Positions 25,343 through 34,670 of a stretch of 64,000 bases of DNA are shown here, piece after piece. The notes beneath the pieces are model-generated. The model was not told where the DNA came from and made no database searches. It saw only the letters and a list, made by a program, of their open reading frames with translations. Source of the DNA: Xiheimicrobium sp033763395 (lineage in GTDB: Bacteria; Myxococcota; Myxococcia; Myxococcales; Myxococcaceae); contig JANRKQ010000018.1 of assembly GCA_033763395.1 (NCBI GenBank), positions 1 through 64,000 on the forward strand, given 5' to 3'. A program made the translations under genes and the position numbers. The number at the start of each line of letters is the position of its first letter. Position 1 is the first letter of the stretch.

Positions 25343-26968
25343 TCAGGGGCGCGCGCCGACGAGGCGGGGCGCTGGCTGGGGCGGCGTCGACGGCACCGTC
25401 ACCTTCGCGCGCACGCCGTCACCCGAAGGTGTCAGCTCGCTCATGCGCTTGATGCCGTTCTTGTCGAGCACCAGCCGCACCAGCTTGAGCGTCGTGGTCT
25501 GGTGACGGCCGTCGTCGACCGAGAAGCGGAAGGCCACGTCGACGCGGTACGCCTTGGCGGCCCGGAGCCGCTCGACCGAGAAGTCCTCGAGATCGACGTA
25601 GTCGAGCGTGTAGTCCGGGTCGTCCATGTCGTGGAGCAGCCGCTCGACGTTCACGCGGATGATGTCCGTCACCCCCGAGACGATGCCGTCGGCCACCCGG
25701 GGCAGCATCTCGGACTCGAGCACGATCTTCTTCCGGTAGCGGATCACGCTCTCGGGCAGCTCGCCCTGCGCGGCGGTGACGAGATCGTCTTGCGAGCGCA
25801 ACGCGCGAATGGCGTCGGGCACGTCGAGGGCCGCGCCGTAGTCGACCTTCTCCTTGCAGACGCCGACGTCATCGTGCGTGACCGGGTCGAGGATGCGGGT
25901 GCTGCGCTCGTAGAGGAACTTGCCGGCGTAGCTCGCGAGCAGCCGGCGGAGCGCCTCCTTGATGCGGTCCTTCAGCATGTAGCCGATGACGGCGATGATG
26001 AAGAAGTTGAAGGACACCTGCGGGTAGCGGGTCTGCGCGAAGAACCCCACCCCCAGGGCGAACGTCATGGCGCAGCCAGCCGCGATGGCGAACAGCACCT
26101 CTTCCCATGCCTTCCGGGGGCTCGAGCGCTGCACCTCGAGGAAGAGAATGTTCATGCAGAACTTCTTCAAGAAGCCGATTCGGTGCGTGTATTCCTCGTT
26201 GTCGCTGTCGGGCGCGATGACCGAGGTGAGGCCGTGTTGCTTGCGGTAGCGCTCGTCGGCGATCACCACGTCCATCAGCTCGCGCCGCAGCTCGTCGAAC
26301 ACCGGCGTGCGGGGCATCGCGTTCATCTGCACCACCACCCGGCGGAAGAACTGCTCGACCAGCAACGAGAGGTACTCGTCGACCAGCCGCAGCGACGCAC
26401 GCGTCTTGTCCGACAGCGGGTACTTCTCGCCCAGCACCGCCACGCAGGTGCGGAAGCGCTGGAGCGTCTTCTGCGTCGAGTCGATCGATCGGCGGGCCAG
26501 CCGCACCAGCTCGTCGAGAGGCACGGGCTCGCTCCCTCCCTCGAGGCCGCGCGTCAGGCGGGCGCACTGATCCTTCATGCCCTTGGCGAACCGGCGCAGG
26601 CCGCCCCGCAAGATGCAGCCCAGCATCTTCGCGTCGTAGACGACCTCGGCCTCGGGCCCGAGCAACCCCAGCGTCACCCGCTGCTCGAGCTGCACCAGCG
26701 GAGAGTGATCGCCCGTCAGCACCTCGTCGAACGACAGCACCGGCGTCTTGAAGCGCACGTAGTTGTGCAGGTCGGCATAGAACGCGTCGCGGGGCCAGGT
26801 GTCGGCGGTGACGTTGAGCGCGCGGGGGACGAAGAAGATCGCCTCGACGAAGTACTGCGACTCATCGTCCGTTCCGCTGGGCTGGTACTCGAGCTTCAGC
26901 TGGAACTGTTTGCGATCGTGAATGTCGAGCTTCGTCTGGAAGAGCTCGCGACTGCTGTCCTCGGGCAC
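25343..26968 (-). CDS. Two-TM membrane protein of unknown function
   Basis: 541 residues from GTG 26968, with no good ATG nearby. The N-terminal 285 residues are soluble and mixed alpha/beta (ELFQTKLDIHDRKQFQLKLEY; SLLVEQFFRRVVVQMNAMPRT). Two hydrophobic helices at about 291-311 and 316-332 form a hairpin, and the C-terminal 200 residues (IKEALRRLLASYAGKFLYERSTRIL; DYTLDYVDLEDFSVERL) are again soluble. Both large domains therefore probably face the cytoplasm. No family recognised. Confidence 0.8.
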   Translation of the reverse strand: MPEDSSRELFQTKLDIHDRKQFQLKLEYQPSGTDDESQYFVEAIFFVPRALNVTADTWPRDAFYADLHNYVRFKTPVLSFDEVLTGDHSPLVQLEQRVTLGLLGPEAEVVYDAKMLGCILRGGLRRFAKGMKDQCARLTRGLEGGSEPVPLDELVRLARRSIDSTQKTLQRFRTCVAVLGEKYPLSDKTRASLRLVDEYLSLLVEQFFRRVVVQMNAMPRTPVFDELRRELMDVVIADERYRKQHGLTSVIAPDSDNEEYTHRIGFLKKFCMNILFLEVQRSSPRKAWEEVLFAIAAGCAMTFALGVGFFAQTRYPQVSFNFFIIAVIGYMLKDRIKEALRRLLASYAGKFLYERSTRILDPVTHDDVGVCKEKVDYGAALDVPDAIRALRSQDDLVTAAQGELPESVIRYRKKIVLESEMLPRVADGIVSGVTDIIRVNVERLLHDMDDPDYTLDYVDLEDFSVERLRAAKAYRVDVAFRFSVDDGRHQTTTLKLVRLVLDKNGIKRMSELTPSGDGVRAKVTVPSTPPQPAPRLVGARP

Positions 26969-27004
26969 TCGGACTTTGTAACATCGGCGTGACGGGCGCG
27001 CCAG

Positions 27005-27024
27005 CACCTGAAGGAAAACAGGTG
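27005..27024. promoter_or_regulatory. Inverted repeat in a divergent intergenic region
   Basis: CACCTG (27005-27010) and CAGGTG (27019-27024) form a perfect six-base inverted repeat with an eight-base A-rich spacer, between the start of the two-TM gene (26968) and the transporter gene (27090). It could be an operator or a leader hairpin. Confidence 0.3.
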
Positions 27025-27089
27025 ACTGTGACGTTCGTTGACCGCCGTGGGGCCGTGTGGGAAGGCCCGCGCCCCGCGAGGGGACACGG

Positions 27090-28490
27090 ATGCCTGCCTG
27101 GCTGTCGAACCTGATTCCGATCATCCTGCTCCTTGGCGTCATCGCCCTGGTGCTGTGGCGCCTTCCCAAGGTCGATCTCGGCCACAGCGAGGCCTTCAAG
27201 CGGCGCCGCTTCTGGAACTGGTTCCCCCTCGGCCTGACGTACGCCTTCCTCTACTTCGGGCGCTACAACGTCAACGCGCTCACCTCGGCCCTCGGCTCGA
27301 AGACCGACAACAAGGCGTTCGGCATCATCTTCGCGGCCGGCACGCTGGTGTACGGCATCTCGTTCGTCATCAACGGGCCTCTCACCGACAAGCTGGGCGG
27401 GCGCATCACCACGCTCCTGTCGGCCGGCGGCGCGGCGGTGGCGAACCTGCTGATGGCCGGGCTCGTGTACCTCAACGTCGACGCGGGCGTGGTGCCGCCC
27501 GGCGGGCTCGTGCTGTGGCTGGCGATCCTCTACGGGCTCGACATGTACTTCCAGAGCTTCGGGGCGGTCTCGATCGTCAAGGTGAACGCGGCCTGGTTCC
27601 ACGTGCGCGAGCGCGGGGTGCAGGGCGGCGTCTTCGGCATCCTGATCTCGCTGGGCATCTACTTCGGGTACGACTGGAGCCGCGCCATTGCCAAGGGCCT
27701 GCCCACCCAGCCGTGGATGGTGGCCCTCATTCCCGGGCTCGTGCTGCTGGGCGCGACGGTGCTGTCGTTCCTCACCGTCCGCGACACGCCCAGCGACACG
27801 GGCCACCCGGACTTCGACGTCGGCGACGCGTCGAGCGCTGACACCGGCTCGCCCAGCGTGGCGCAGGTCTTCGTGAAGATGCTCACCAACCCGGTGATCC
27901 TCGTCATCGTCGCGATCGAGTTCTGCACCGGCTTTCTGCGCAACGGGGTGATGAGCTGGTACCCGAAGTTCGCTGACGCCGTGTCGATCTCGGACGACTT
28001 CGTGTCGAAGAACTGGGGCCTCTTGCTGTGCTGCTTCGGCATCGTCGGCGGCATGATGGCCGGCGTCATCTCGGACAAGGTGTTCCAGTCACGCCGCGGG
28101 CCGGTGGCCTCGGTGCTGTACGCCGGCATCACGCTGGGCGCGATCGCGATGTACTTCGCCCTCACCACGCCGGCGATCGGCTGGGTGCTGGTGTTCATGG
28201 CGCTCAACTACGTGGGTGTGCACGGCATGTTGTCGGGTACCGCCAGCGCGGACTTCGGCGGCAAGAAGAACACCGGCGTCGCCGTCGGCATCATCGACGG
28301 CTTCGTGTACCTGGGCACGGGGCTCCAGTCGTTACTCGTGGGGTTCCTGCTGCCGCAGGGCGAGGCGGCGAAGACGGCGGCGAACTGGATCAACTGGCCG
28401 ATGGCGATGGTGCCGGTCGCGATCGTCGGCCTCGTGCTGTGCACCCGGGTGTGGAACGCCAGGCCCAAGGGCGCGGCGGCGGCGCACTGA
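27090..28490 (+). CDS. MFS transporter, organophosphate:phosphate antiporter type
   Basis: 466 residues from ATG 27090, with GAGG upstream. Twelve transmembrane helices are predicted, after a first extra N-terminal helix (LIPIILLLGVIALVLW). FLYFGRYNVNALTSALG, FVINGPLTDKLGGR and the later FGGKKNTGVAVGIIDGFVYLGTGLQ match the GlpT/UhpT (OPA) family, which exchanges phosphorylated three- or six-carbon compounds for phosphate. The substrate is not inferable. A small lipoprotein gene overlaps or abuts its end. Confidence 0.87.
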   Translation: MPAWLSNLIPIILLLGVIALVLWRLPKVDLGHSEAFKRRRFWNWFPLGLTYAFLYFGRYNVNALTSALGSKTDNKAFGIIFAAGTLVYGISFVINGPLTDKLGGRITTLLSAGGAAVANLLMAGLVYLNVDAGVVPPGGLVLWLAILYGLDMYFQSFGAVSIVKVNAAWFHVRERGVQGGVFGILISLGIYFGYDWSRAIAKGLPTQPWMVALIPGLVLLGATVLSFLTVRDTPSDTGHPDFDVGDASSADTGSPSVAQVFVKMLTNPVILVIVAIEFCTGFLRNGVMSWYPKFADAVSISDDFVSKNWGLLLCCFGIVGGMMAGVISDKVFQSRRGPVASVLYAGITLGAIAMYFALTTPAIGWVLVFMALNYVGVHGMLSGTASADFGGKKNTGVAVGIIDGFVYLGTGLQSLLVGFLLPQGEAAKTAANWINWPMAMVPVAIVGLVLCTRVWNARPKGAAAAH

Positions 28491-29008
28491 GCCGTCTCGG
28501 CCTCGTGGTGGGCGCGCTGCTGGGCGCGGGGTGCCTGGTGCGGGGAGCGATGCCCGACGGGCCCGACGCCCCGGCGCTCCCACCCACGATCGCCGACGTC
28601 GTGCGCTGCGCGACGGGCACTGCGACGTTCGAGCTGTCGGGCTGGCGGCGCAGCGTCGCGCGCGTCGCGCTCGGCCGATGGAGCGACGCCACGCTCGAGG
28701 CCGCCACCCTCACCTGCCGCCTGGTGCCCATCGCCCAGCGGCCCGTGGTGTCGGGCACCAATGCGCCCGTCGTGATGACCCTGGTCGAGAGCGAGCTCGA
28801 GCTGTCCGTCGAGCTGCACTTCTCACGGGTGACGCCTGCCTGCGTTCGACAGCGCTGGCTGGGGCGCTCCCGCTGGCGCGTGGTGCCCCTCGAGTCCGAC
28901 GACGTGCGCCCGACGCCGATCGTCGAAGAAGCCTTTGCGGCGCTCGAAGACGCCGCGCGTCTCGCGGAGCCGTCGGCCGAGGTGCGAATCGACTGCCCAC
29001 GGCTCTGA
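28451..29008 (+). CDS. Small lipoprotein of unknown function
   Basis: About 185 residues. The start is uncertain: GTG 28451 overlaps the transporter gene by 40 bp and gives an Arg-containing n-region; GTG 28505 and CTG 28487 are alternatives. Lipobox LGAGC. The mature protein has a few conserved-looking Cys (VVRCATG, LTCRLV, PACVRQRW, RIDCPRL) and beta-rich segments. No family recognised. It shares a direction with the transporter and the DUF3857 genes. Confidence 0.6.
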   Translation: MERQAQGRGGGALSRLGLVVGALLGAGCLVRGAMPDGPDAPALPPTIADVVRCATGTATFELSGWRRSVARVALGRWSDATLEAATLTCRLVPIAQRPVVSGTNAPVVMTLVESELELSVELHFSRVTPACVRQRWLGRSRWRVVPLESDDVRPTPIVEEAFAALEDAARLAEPSAEVRIDCPRL

Positions 29009-29080
29009 CACGAGTCCGTGACCTCCACGTGCGTGCGGCTTCTCGCGCCCCCGGGGCCTCTGGCATCGTCGGCTCACGTC

Positions 29081-31012
29081 ATGCGCCTTCTCCCTGCGAT
29101 CTGCCTTCTGACGTCGTGTGTGTCGTTCCCGAAGCTCGAGCTGGCGACGCTGCCGAAGCCGGCCGACTTCCCCGACGCGAAGTACGTCATCCTGCTCGAC
29201 GAAGATCACGTGCGCTTCCAGCCGGGGAAGAACGGTAAGGCCGAGGCGTTCGTCACCGAGCGCCTTCGGTTCAAGCTGCTCAAGCCCGCCGATCTGCCGA
29301 CGTTCACCGTCTGGTACGACACCGAGTTCTCCGAGATCATCTCGATGTCGGGGCGAACGATTCTCCCAGACGGCACCGAGGCCCCCCTCGACCTGTCGCA
29401 AGCGTGGGATCGGCCGAGCTTCGACTCGAGCGTGCTCTTCTCGAACACCCGCCTCAAGACGGTGCCGACGCCGCCGCTCCCGGTCGGCGCGATCTACGAG
29501 ACGGTCGCCGTGACCCGCCGCAAGGACATCGAGCCGTGGGTGCTCAAGCACTCGTTCGGATCGGTCGAGCCCGTCATCGAGTCCCGCGTGGTGGTCGAGA
29601 GCCCGACCGCGTGGAAGCTTCGCTGGGTGGCGCGCGGGTTCGACGAGACGGTCGACCTGACTCCGACGAAGGAAGAGCCTCTCGACGGCGCCTTCACGCG
29701 CCGAACATTCGAGCGGCGTGACGTGAAGGCCTTGCCGACCGATCCAGGGGCGCCGTCGCTCTGGTGGCGGCACCTGCGCATGGGCCTCCGCCTCGACGCC
29801 TGGAGCGAGAACGGTGTCGACCGTCGGGCACCCGACTCGCCCGAGGCGCTGTCGGCCCTCAACTGGCGTCAGCACCAGGACCGGGCCGAGGTCACCCCGG
29901 AGCTCGCGGCGGCCGCGAAGGAGGTGCTCGCGACCGTGCCCGACGAGCCCGAAGCGAAGGCCCGCGCGCTCTACGAGTACGTGTGCCGGCGCATTCAGTA
30001 CTGCGCGATCGAGATCGGCTACGGCGGGTGGGTGCCCCACGCCGCGAAGGACGTCCACGCGAACCGCTGGGGGGACTGCAAGGACAAGGCGACCTACCTG
30101 CACACGCTGCTCAAGGTGGCGGGCATCGAGTCGTCGCCGACCGCGATCTACGCCCACGACGGCTACCCGCGGCCCTTCGAGCTGCCGAGCCTCGGCGACA
30201 ACTTCAACCACGAGATCCTCGCCATCCACCTGCCCTCGGGCACCGTCTACGCCGACCCCACCACGCGCGCGGTGCCGTTCGGCCAGCTCCCGTGGAACGA
30301 CGCCGAGGCGACGGTGCTGCTGGCGACCCGCGACGGGAGCGCGCTCGCGACCACGCCGCCCACGACGCCCGAGCAGAACGCCGAGCGCCACCAGTACGCG
30401 ATTTCTCTCGACGAGGCGGGCCGCGGCCGCGGGACGTTTCGCATCGAGGCGCGCGGGAACAACGCGACGGCCTACAAGAACCGCTTCATCTTCGGCACCG
30501 GCCGGCTCGAGCGCTGGGCGAAGGACCACCTGTGGCTGAAGAGCGCCGAGGTGCCAGCCACGCGCTTCGAGCGGAAGGGAGACTTCGACACGAGCACGGT
30601 GCTCGTCGGTGAGGTGCTCGCCCCCGAGGTCGTCACCCGGGGCTTCGGCCAGATGGCGCTGCTGCGCGTGAGCGACATGGTGGCCGCGGTCACGCCGGCG
30701 CTGGACGAAGACCGCTCGACGCCCTTCGCCTGGCGCTGGCTGGACACGACCGAGACCGAGGTGTCCGTGACGGTGCCGCCCTCGGTCGACGTCTCGAAGC
30801 TGCCCGCCGACACCGCGCTCGACTCGCCCTTTGGGCTGTATGCGCTGTCGTGGCGCACGGAGGGCTCCACGGTGACGGTGACCCGGCGCTTCGTTCGCAC
30901 CCAGCGCACGCTGACGAAGGACTCGCTCCCGGCTGCGCGGGCGTTCTTCGAGGCCATCGCCGCCGCCGAGGTCACGCCGGTCGTGCTGCGCTTCGGAGGG
31001 CAGCCGCGATGA
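29081..31012 (+). CDS. DUF3857/transglutaminase-like lipoprotein
   Basis: 643 residues from ATG 29081, giving a lipoprotein signal with lipobox LTSC (Cys13). The N-terminal half (about 40-260) is DUF3857, a beta-rich domain found before transglutaminase domains. The transglutaminase core has Cys333 in RWGDCKDKA, His in FNHEILAIH and Asp in YADPTT, a complete thiol-protease-like triad. A C-terminal DUF2569/DUF3858-like beta region follows. Likely periplasmic or surface-anchored; substrate unknown. ATGA overlap couples it to a second DUF3857 lipoprotein. Confidence 0.88.
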   Translation: MRLLPAICLLTSCVSFPKLELATLPKPADFPDAKYVILLDEDHVRFQPGKNGKAEAFVTERLRFKLLKPADLPTFTVWYDTEFSEIISMSGRTILPDGTEAPLDLSQAWDRPSFDSSVLFSNTRLKTVPTPPLPVGAIYETVAVTRRKDIEPWVLKHSFGSVEPVIESRVVVESPTAWKLRWVARGFDETVDLTPTKEEPLDGAFTRRTFERRDVKALPTDPGAPSLWWRHLRMGLRLDAWSENGVDRRAPDSPEALSALNWRQHQDRAEVTPELAAAAKEVLATVPDEPEAKARALYEYVCRRIQYCAIEIGYGGWVPHAAKDVHANRWGDCKDKATYLHTLLKVAGIESSPTAIYAHDGYPRPFELPSLGDNFNHEILAIHLPSGTVYADPTTRAVPFGQLPWNDAEATVLLATRDGSALATTPPTTPEQNAERHQYAISLDEAGRGRGTFRIEARGNNATAYKNRFIFGTGRLERWAKDHLWLKSAEVPATRFERKGDFDTSTVLVGEVLAPEVVTRGFGQMALLRVSDMVAAVTPALDEDRSTPFAWRWLDTTETEVSVTVPPSVDVSKLPADTALDSPFGLYALSWRTEGSTVTVTRRFVRTQRTLTKDSLPAARAFFEAIAAAEVTPVVLRFGGQPR

Positions 31013-32946
31013 CGCGCGCCCTCGTGATGACGGCCTTCCTCCTGGCGGGGTGCGGCACCACCTCGAGCCTCTCGCGCGGGTACCTCGATCGGGCCGCGCT
31101 CAAGGTCGACGCCTCGAAGTACCCCGACGCAGCGGCGGTGGTGCTCTATCGCTCCGACCGGTACCTGCTCGAGACGACCGGCGACGACGCCTCGGAGCAG
31201 CACCGCCACGTGGCCGTCGCCATCCTCAAGGAAGGTGGCTTCGATCTCGCCGAGGTGCGCATTCCCTTCAGCACGCGGCAGGACATCATCGTGCTCAAGG
31301 GCCGGGTGCTCCAGCCCGACGGGACGATCGTCGAGGTGACGCCGAAAGACGTGCTGTCGGACACCAACGGCAAGGGCGAGCGCGACTACCAGGCACGGTT
31401 CTTCCGCTTCCCCAACGTGCAGCTCGGCAGCGTGCTCGAGTACGAGTGGGTCGTCCGATCGCCGTGGGTCATCGGCTCCGACGACCAGGACACGCTCGGC
31501 GAGTTCCCGGTTGAGCGCTACGAGTTCGAGCTCGTCGGCTCGCGCGCGCTCGTGTTCGAGACCATCGAATACAACTCGACGAAGCCCATCGAGGTCAGCC
31601 AGCTCAACGACGGGCGGCACCGGCTCCGGTTCTCGCTCGAGAACCTCGCGGCGCGAGAGTCGGAAGAGTGGATGCCACACTGGACGTTCACCGAGCCTCG
31701 CTGGTCGTGGCGGGTGCTCGGCTACAAGGTCTCGACGATGGTCACCAGCAACTGGTACCGGACCTGGGAGGACATCGTCGAGGGCTTCGCGCGGCGAGCG
31801 TGGACCGACGCCACCCTGTACAAGGACCTCACCGAGCGCCCCGAGCTCTCGGGCTGTCCCGACGCCCGCTGCAAGGTGGAGAAGGCGCGCGCGTGGATCC
31901 TCGAGAAGACCTCGACCATCGGGGTCGACACCATGCGGGAGAAGGACCTGGCCCAGGCCTTCAAGAGCGGCAAGGCCTCGGCGCGGGAGCGCGCGTTGAT
32001 CCTGCGGAAGGTGCTCGACGAGGCCGGCGTCGACGTGAAGCTGGCGCTGACGACGGTGGCCTACTCGCGGCAGACGGCGCGGTCGTTCCCCGAGTGGGAG
32101 CAGTTCAATCGGGTGCTCGTGTACGTACCGGCGCAGCCGTCGATCGACGCGCCGTTGGTGATCGATCTCGAGCCCGAGCACTGCGCCCTGGGTGCGCTGA
32201 CCAGCGGCATTCGTGGCCAGGAGGGGTTCGTCTTCTGGCTCGAGGGCGGCACCGTCGGGCAAGGCGAGTCGAAGGGCGAGTGGCGGCCGCTCGACGGCGC
32301 TCCGTGCAGCGAGAACGTCTCGCACGACCGGATCACCGCGCGGCTCGAAGGCGATGGCACGCTGCAGGCGCGCGTCGAGTCGCGCCACACGGGGGACCGG
32401 GCGGAGCGGTGGGAGCAACGAAAGCTGAAAGACTCCCCGAGCGACTTCCGTGAGCTGCTTCGGTGGCGAACGGGGCCGATCTCGCCGCTCGCGCGGTACT
32501 CCGATGGGCGCTGGCACGACTGTGCGCCGCGCTCGGGGGAATGTGGCTATGGGGTCTCGATCGGGGCCCCCCGCTACGCGGTCCGAAACGGAGGCCGGTG
32601 GCTGTTCCCTCTCAACTTGAGTCAGCCGGCCTTCGAGGGTCTGCGCGGCTTCGAGCGAAAACACGACATCCACATTCCGGCGACGGCGGGGACCGAGATC
32701 GAAGAGATCGAGCTCGACGCCCCGACGGGCTTTCACGCCGCGAACCTCCCCGACGTCGTCGCTGACGCCGTGCCCGGGCTGGCGATTCGCCTCACCGCCG
32801 AGCGCACGCCACGAGGCGTGAAGTTGACTCGCCGCTCCACGCTGACGCCCGGCATCTACCCGCGCGAGCACATCGCGAAGCTGCGGCCACTCGTCGAGAA
32901 GGTGCGCGCGTGGCGGAACACCGTGCTGACGTTCGAGCCCGATTGA
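31009..32946 (+). CDS. DUF3857 lipoprotein with degenerate transglutaminase core
   Basis: 645 residues from ATG 31009, overlapping the previous stop by four bases. Lipobox LAGC. DUF3857 features are clear (FDLAEVRIPFSTRQDIIVLKG, GRVLQPDGTIVEVTPKD, YEWVVRSPW). In the transglutaminase region the helix that carries the catalytic Cys reads GKASARERALILRKVLDEAGV, so the WGDC Cys is lost (Ala in my alignment). It is probably inactive and may work as a binding partner of the upstream paralogue. Confidence 0.85.
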   Translation: MTRALVMTAFLLAGCGTTSSLSRGYLDRAALKVDASKYPDAAAVVLYRSDRYLLETTGDDASEQHRHVAVAILKEGGFDLAEVRIPFSTRQDIIVLKGRVLQPDGTIVEVTPKDVLSDTNGKGERDYQARFFRFPNVQLGSVLEYEWVVRSPWVIGSDDQDTLGEFPVERYEFELVGSRALVFETIEYNSTKPIEVSQLNDGRHRLRFSLENLAARESEEWMPHWTFTEPRWSWRVLGYKVSTMVTSNWYRTWEDIVEGFARRAWTDATLYKDLTERPELSGCPDARCKVEKARAWILEKTSTIGVDTMREKDLAQAFKSGKASARERALILRKVLDEAGVDVKLALTTVAYSRQTARSFPEWEQFNRVLVYVPAQPSIDAPLVIDLEPEHCALGALTSGIRGQEGFVFWLEGGTVGQGESKGEWRPLDGAPCSENVSHDRITARLEGDGTLQARVESRHTGDRAERWEQRKLKDSPSDFRELLRWRTGPISPLARYSDGRWHDCAPRSGECGYGVSIGAPRYAVRNGGRWLFPLNLSQPAFEGLRGFERKHDIHIPATAGTEIEEIELDAPTGFHAANLPDVVADAVPGLAIRLTAERTPRGVKLTRRSTLTPGIYPREHIAKLRPLVEKVRAWRNTVLTFEPD

Positions 32947-33128
32947 CGCGCGCCCGCATCAGCCAGCCGAATCGCACCTGCGCTCCACCCTGCGACTTCA
33001 GCCACCTGCGTGGCGTGAAGGCCCATGTCGCACGCCACCGCACGCGTCAGAGCGGTTGATGCACCTCAAGGAGGCCGGGGCCCGCGCCACGAGACACTCC
33101 AGGGTGCCACTCACCGAAAGGGCCTCAC

Positions 33129-33854
33129 ATGGAATTGCACCTCGAAACCGCTCCTGTCTTCGATCGTGGAGAACCCGTCGCCGACCTCGTGCTCGAGCAC
33201 TCGGCCATCGCGCCAGTGCTTCGGCGGCACCACATCGACTTCAGCAGCCGGGGCAACCTCACCCTCGAGCAGCTGTGTGAGCTCGCCGGCATTCCCGTCG
33301 AGATCGTGCTGTCGGATCTCGAGCAGGCCGTGAAGCAGCCGAGCTCGTACCCGGTGACGGATCCGCGCGCGATGTCGCCGGCGGCGCTCATGTTCCACAT
33401 CGTGTCGCGGCACCACGCGTACCTGCGCGACGTGCTGGCCATCGCCGCGGGCCTGTCGCTCAAAGTGGAGCGCGTGCATCAGGGTCGCGAGGCGCCGCTC
33501 ACCCGCGTGCGCGCCGTGGTGCACGAGCTGCGCGCCCTGCTCGAGCCGCACATCGAGCATGAAGAGGCGGTGCTCTTCCCCGCCCTGCTCGAGAACTCGC
33601 TGACGCAGGAGGAGCTCGCGCGCGAGGCCGTCGACTCGAAGACCGAACACGAGCGCACCAGCGCCCTCTTCTCCGAGCTGCGCCGGCTCACCGCAGACTA
33701 CACGCCGCCCGCCTGGGCCTGCTCGAGCCTGCGCGGGCTGTACCACCAGCTCGAGGGCCTCGAAGCCGACACCCTGGAGCACGTGCACCTCGAGAACTAC
33801 GTGCTCTTCCCCCGCCTGTCCGCGCAGCGCCGGGCCCAGCGCAGCGCTACCTGA
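33129..33854 (+). CDS. RIC/YtfE-like hemerythrin-family protein
   Basis: 241 residues from ATG 33129. The order matches ScdA/YtfE (repair of iron centres) proteins: a short DUF542 domain (about 10-70) followed by a hemerythrin-like four-helix bundle with di-iron ligands in HIVSRHHAYL, HIEHEEAVLFP, SKTEHERTSALF and HVHLENYVLFPRL. In the DUF542 part the usual IDFCCGG motif is IDFSSRG, so the two Cys are absent. The di-iron site looks intact; function in nitrosative stress repair is therefore only partly supported. Monocistronic context. Confidence 0.82.
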   Translation: MELHLETAPVFDRGEPVADLVLEHSAIAPVLRRHHIDFSSRGNLTLEQLCELAGIPVEIVLSDLEQAVKQPSSYPVTDPRAMSPAALMFHIVSRHHAYLRDVLAIAAGLSLKVERVHQGREAPLTRVRAVVHELRALLEPHIEHEEAVLFPALLENSLTQEELAREAVDSKTEHERTSALFSELRRLTADYTPPAWACSSLRGLYHQLEGLEADTLEHVHLENYVLFPRLSAQRRAQRSAT

Positions 33855-33872
33855 CGAACGTCGCTTTGGGGC

Positions 33873-34670
33873 ATGATGGCGCACATGTCCCGCTGGGTGG
33901 TGGTGGTGTGCTGGGTCGCCCGCGTGGCGGTGGCCGACGAGCTGCAAGAGTTCACGACGATGGGCGAGGCGGAGCGCCGCGCGATGGTGGCCGCCACGTC
34001 GAAGGAGCAGCTCGAGCGCGTCATGAAGGAGACGCCCCAGGCGAAGCTGCTCGGCATGGGGCAGCGCATCATCCAGGGCGTCAACACCTACAAGTACCGT
34101 ATGCTGAAGCAGGAGCGCGTACGCGGCGAGCTCCTCCCCGAGCAGGTCATCGACGTCTACGTCCGCGAGTCGCCGTTCGCGGTGCGGCTCCACTACGTGA
34201 AGGGCCCCGGCGCGGGCCGGAAGGTGCTCTTCAACCCGAAGGTGCGGGCCGACGAGTTCCGGGTGCGAGAGGCGGGGTTCTTGTCGGTCGCCGGCGCCAT
34301 CTGGCTCAGCGTCGACTCGTCGTTCGCGAAGGCCGACTCGAACCACACCGTGCGCGAGGCCGGCATCGGGCCGCTGCTCGGGCGCCTGCTGCGCGACACC
34401 GAGCGGGCGAAACCACTGGGCGGCTTCCCCTTCGTGGCCGAGGGCTGGAACGACCAGGGCGAGTACTGCGGTGCGTACCTGTCTCCGCCGGCGTCTCCGC
34501 CGTTCGACTACGCGAAGACGCGCATCTGCACCGATCTCAAGGCGGGCGTGCCGATGAAGGTCGAAGGCTACGGCCTCAAAGGCGAGCTGCTCGAGAAGTG
34601 GCACTTCTCGGACTTCACGCCCGACTCCTGGCCGAACGAGTTCTTCGACTCCGAGAAGGGCAAGCTCTGA
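33873..34670 (+). CDS. DUF1571 exported protein
   Basis: 265 residues from ATG 33873 (33885 also possible). A short signal peptide (MSRWVVVVCWVARVAVA) precedes a domain with GMGQRIIQGVNTYKYRMLKQERV, IDVYVRESPFAVRLHYVKGPGAGRKVLFNP and FDYAKTRICTDLKAG, typical of DUF1571, which has a LolA/LppX-like fold for lipids or lipoproteins in other proteins. Periplasmic; ligand unknown. It is 18 bp past the RIC-like gene and probably co-transcribed. Confidence 0.8.
   Translation: MMAHMSRWVVVVCWVARVAVADELQEFTTMGEAERRAMVAATSKEQLERVMKETPQAKLLGMGQRIIQGVNTYKYRMLKQERVRGELLPEQVIDVYVRESPFAVRLHYVKGPGAGRKVLFNPKVRADEFRVREAGFLSVAGAIWLSVDSSFAKADSNHTVREAGIGPLLGRLLRDTERAKPLGGFPFVAEGWNDQGEYCGAYLSPPASPPFDYAKTRICTDLKAGVPMKVEGYGLKGELLEKWHFSDFTPDSWPNEFFDSEKGKL

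Noticed and set aside
30472..32871. Minus-strand open frame of about 800 codons opposite the DUF3857 genes
   Set aside because: Arg/Val/Leu-rich shadow without domains; the plus strand carries lipoboxes and coupled starts.
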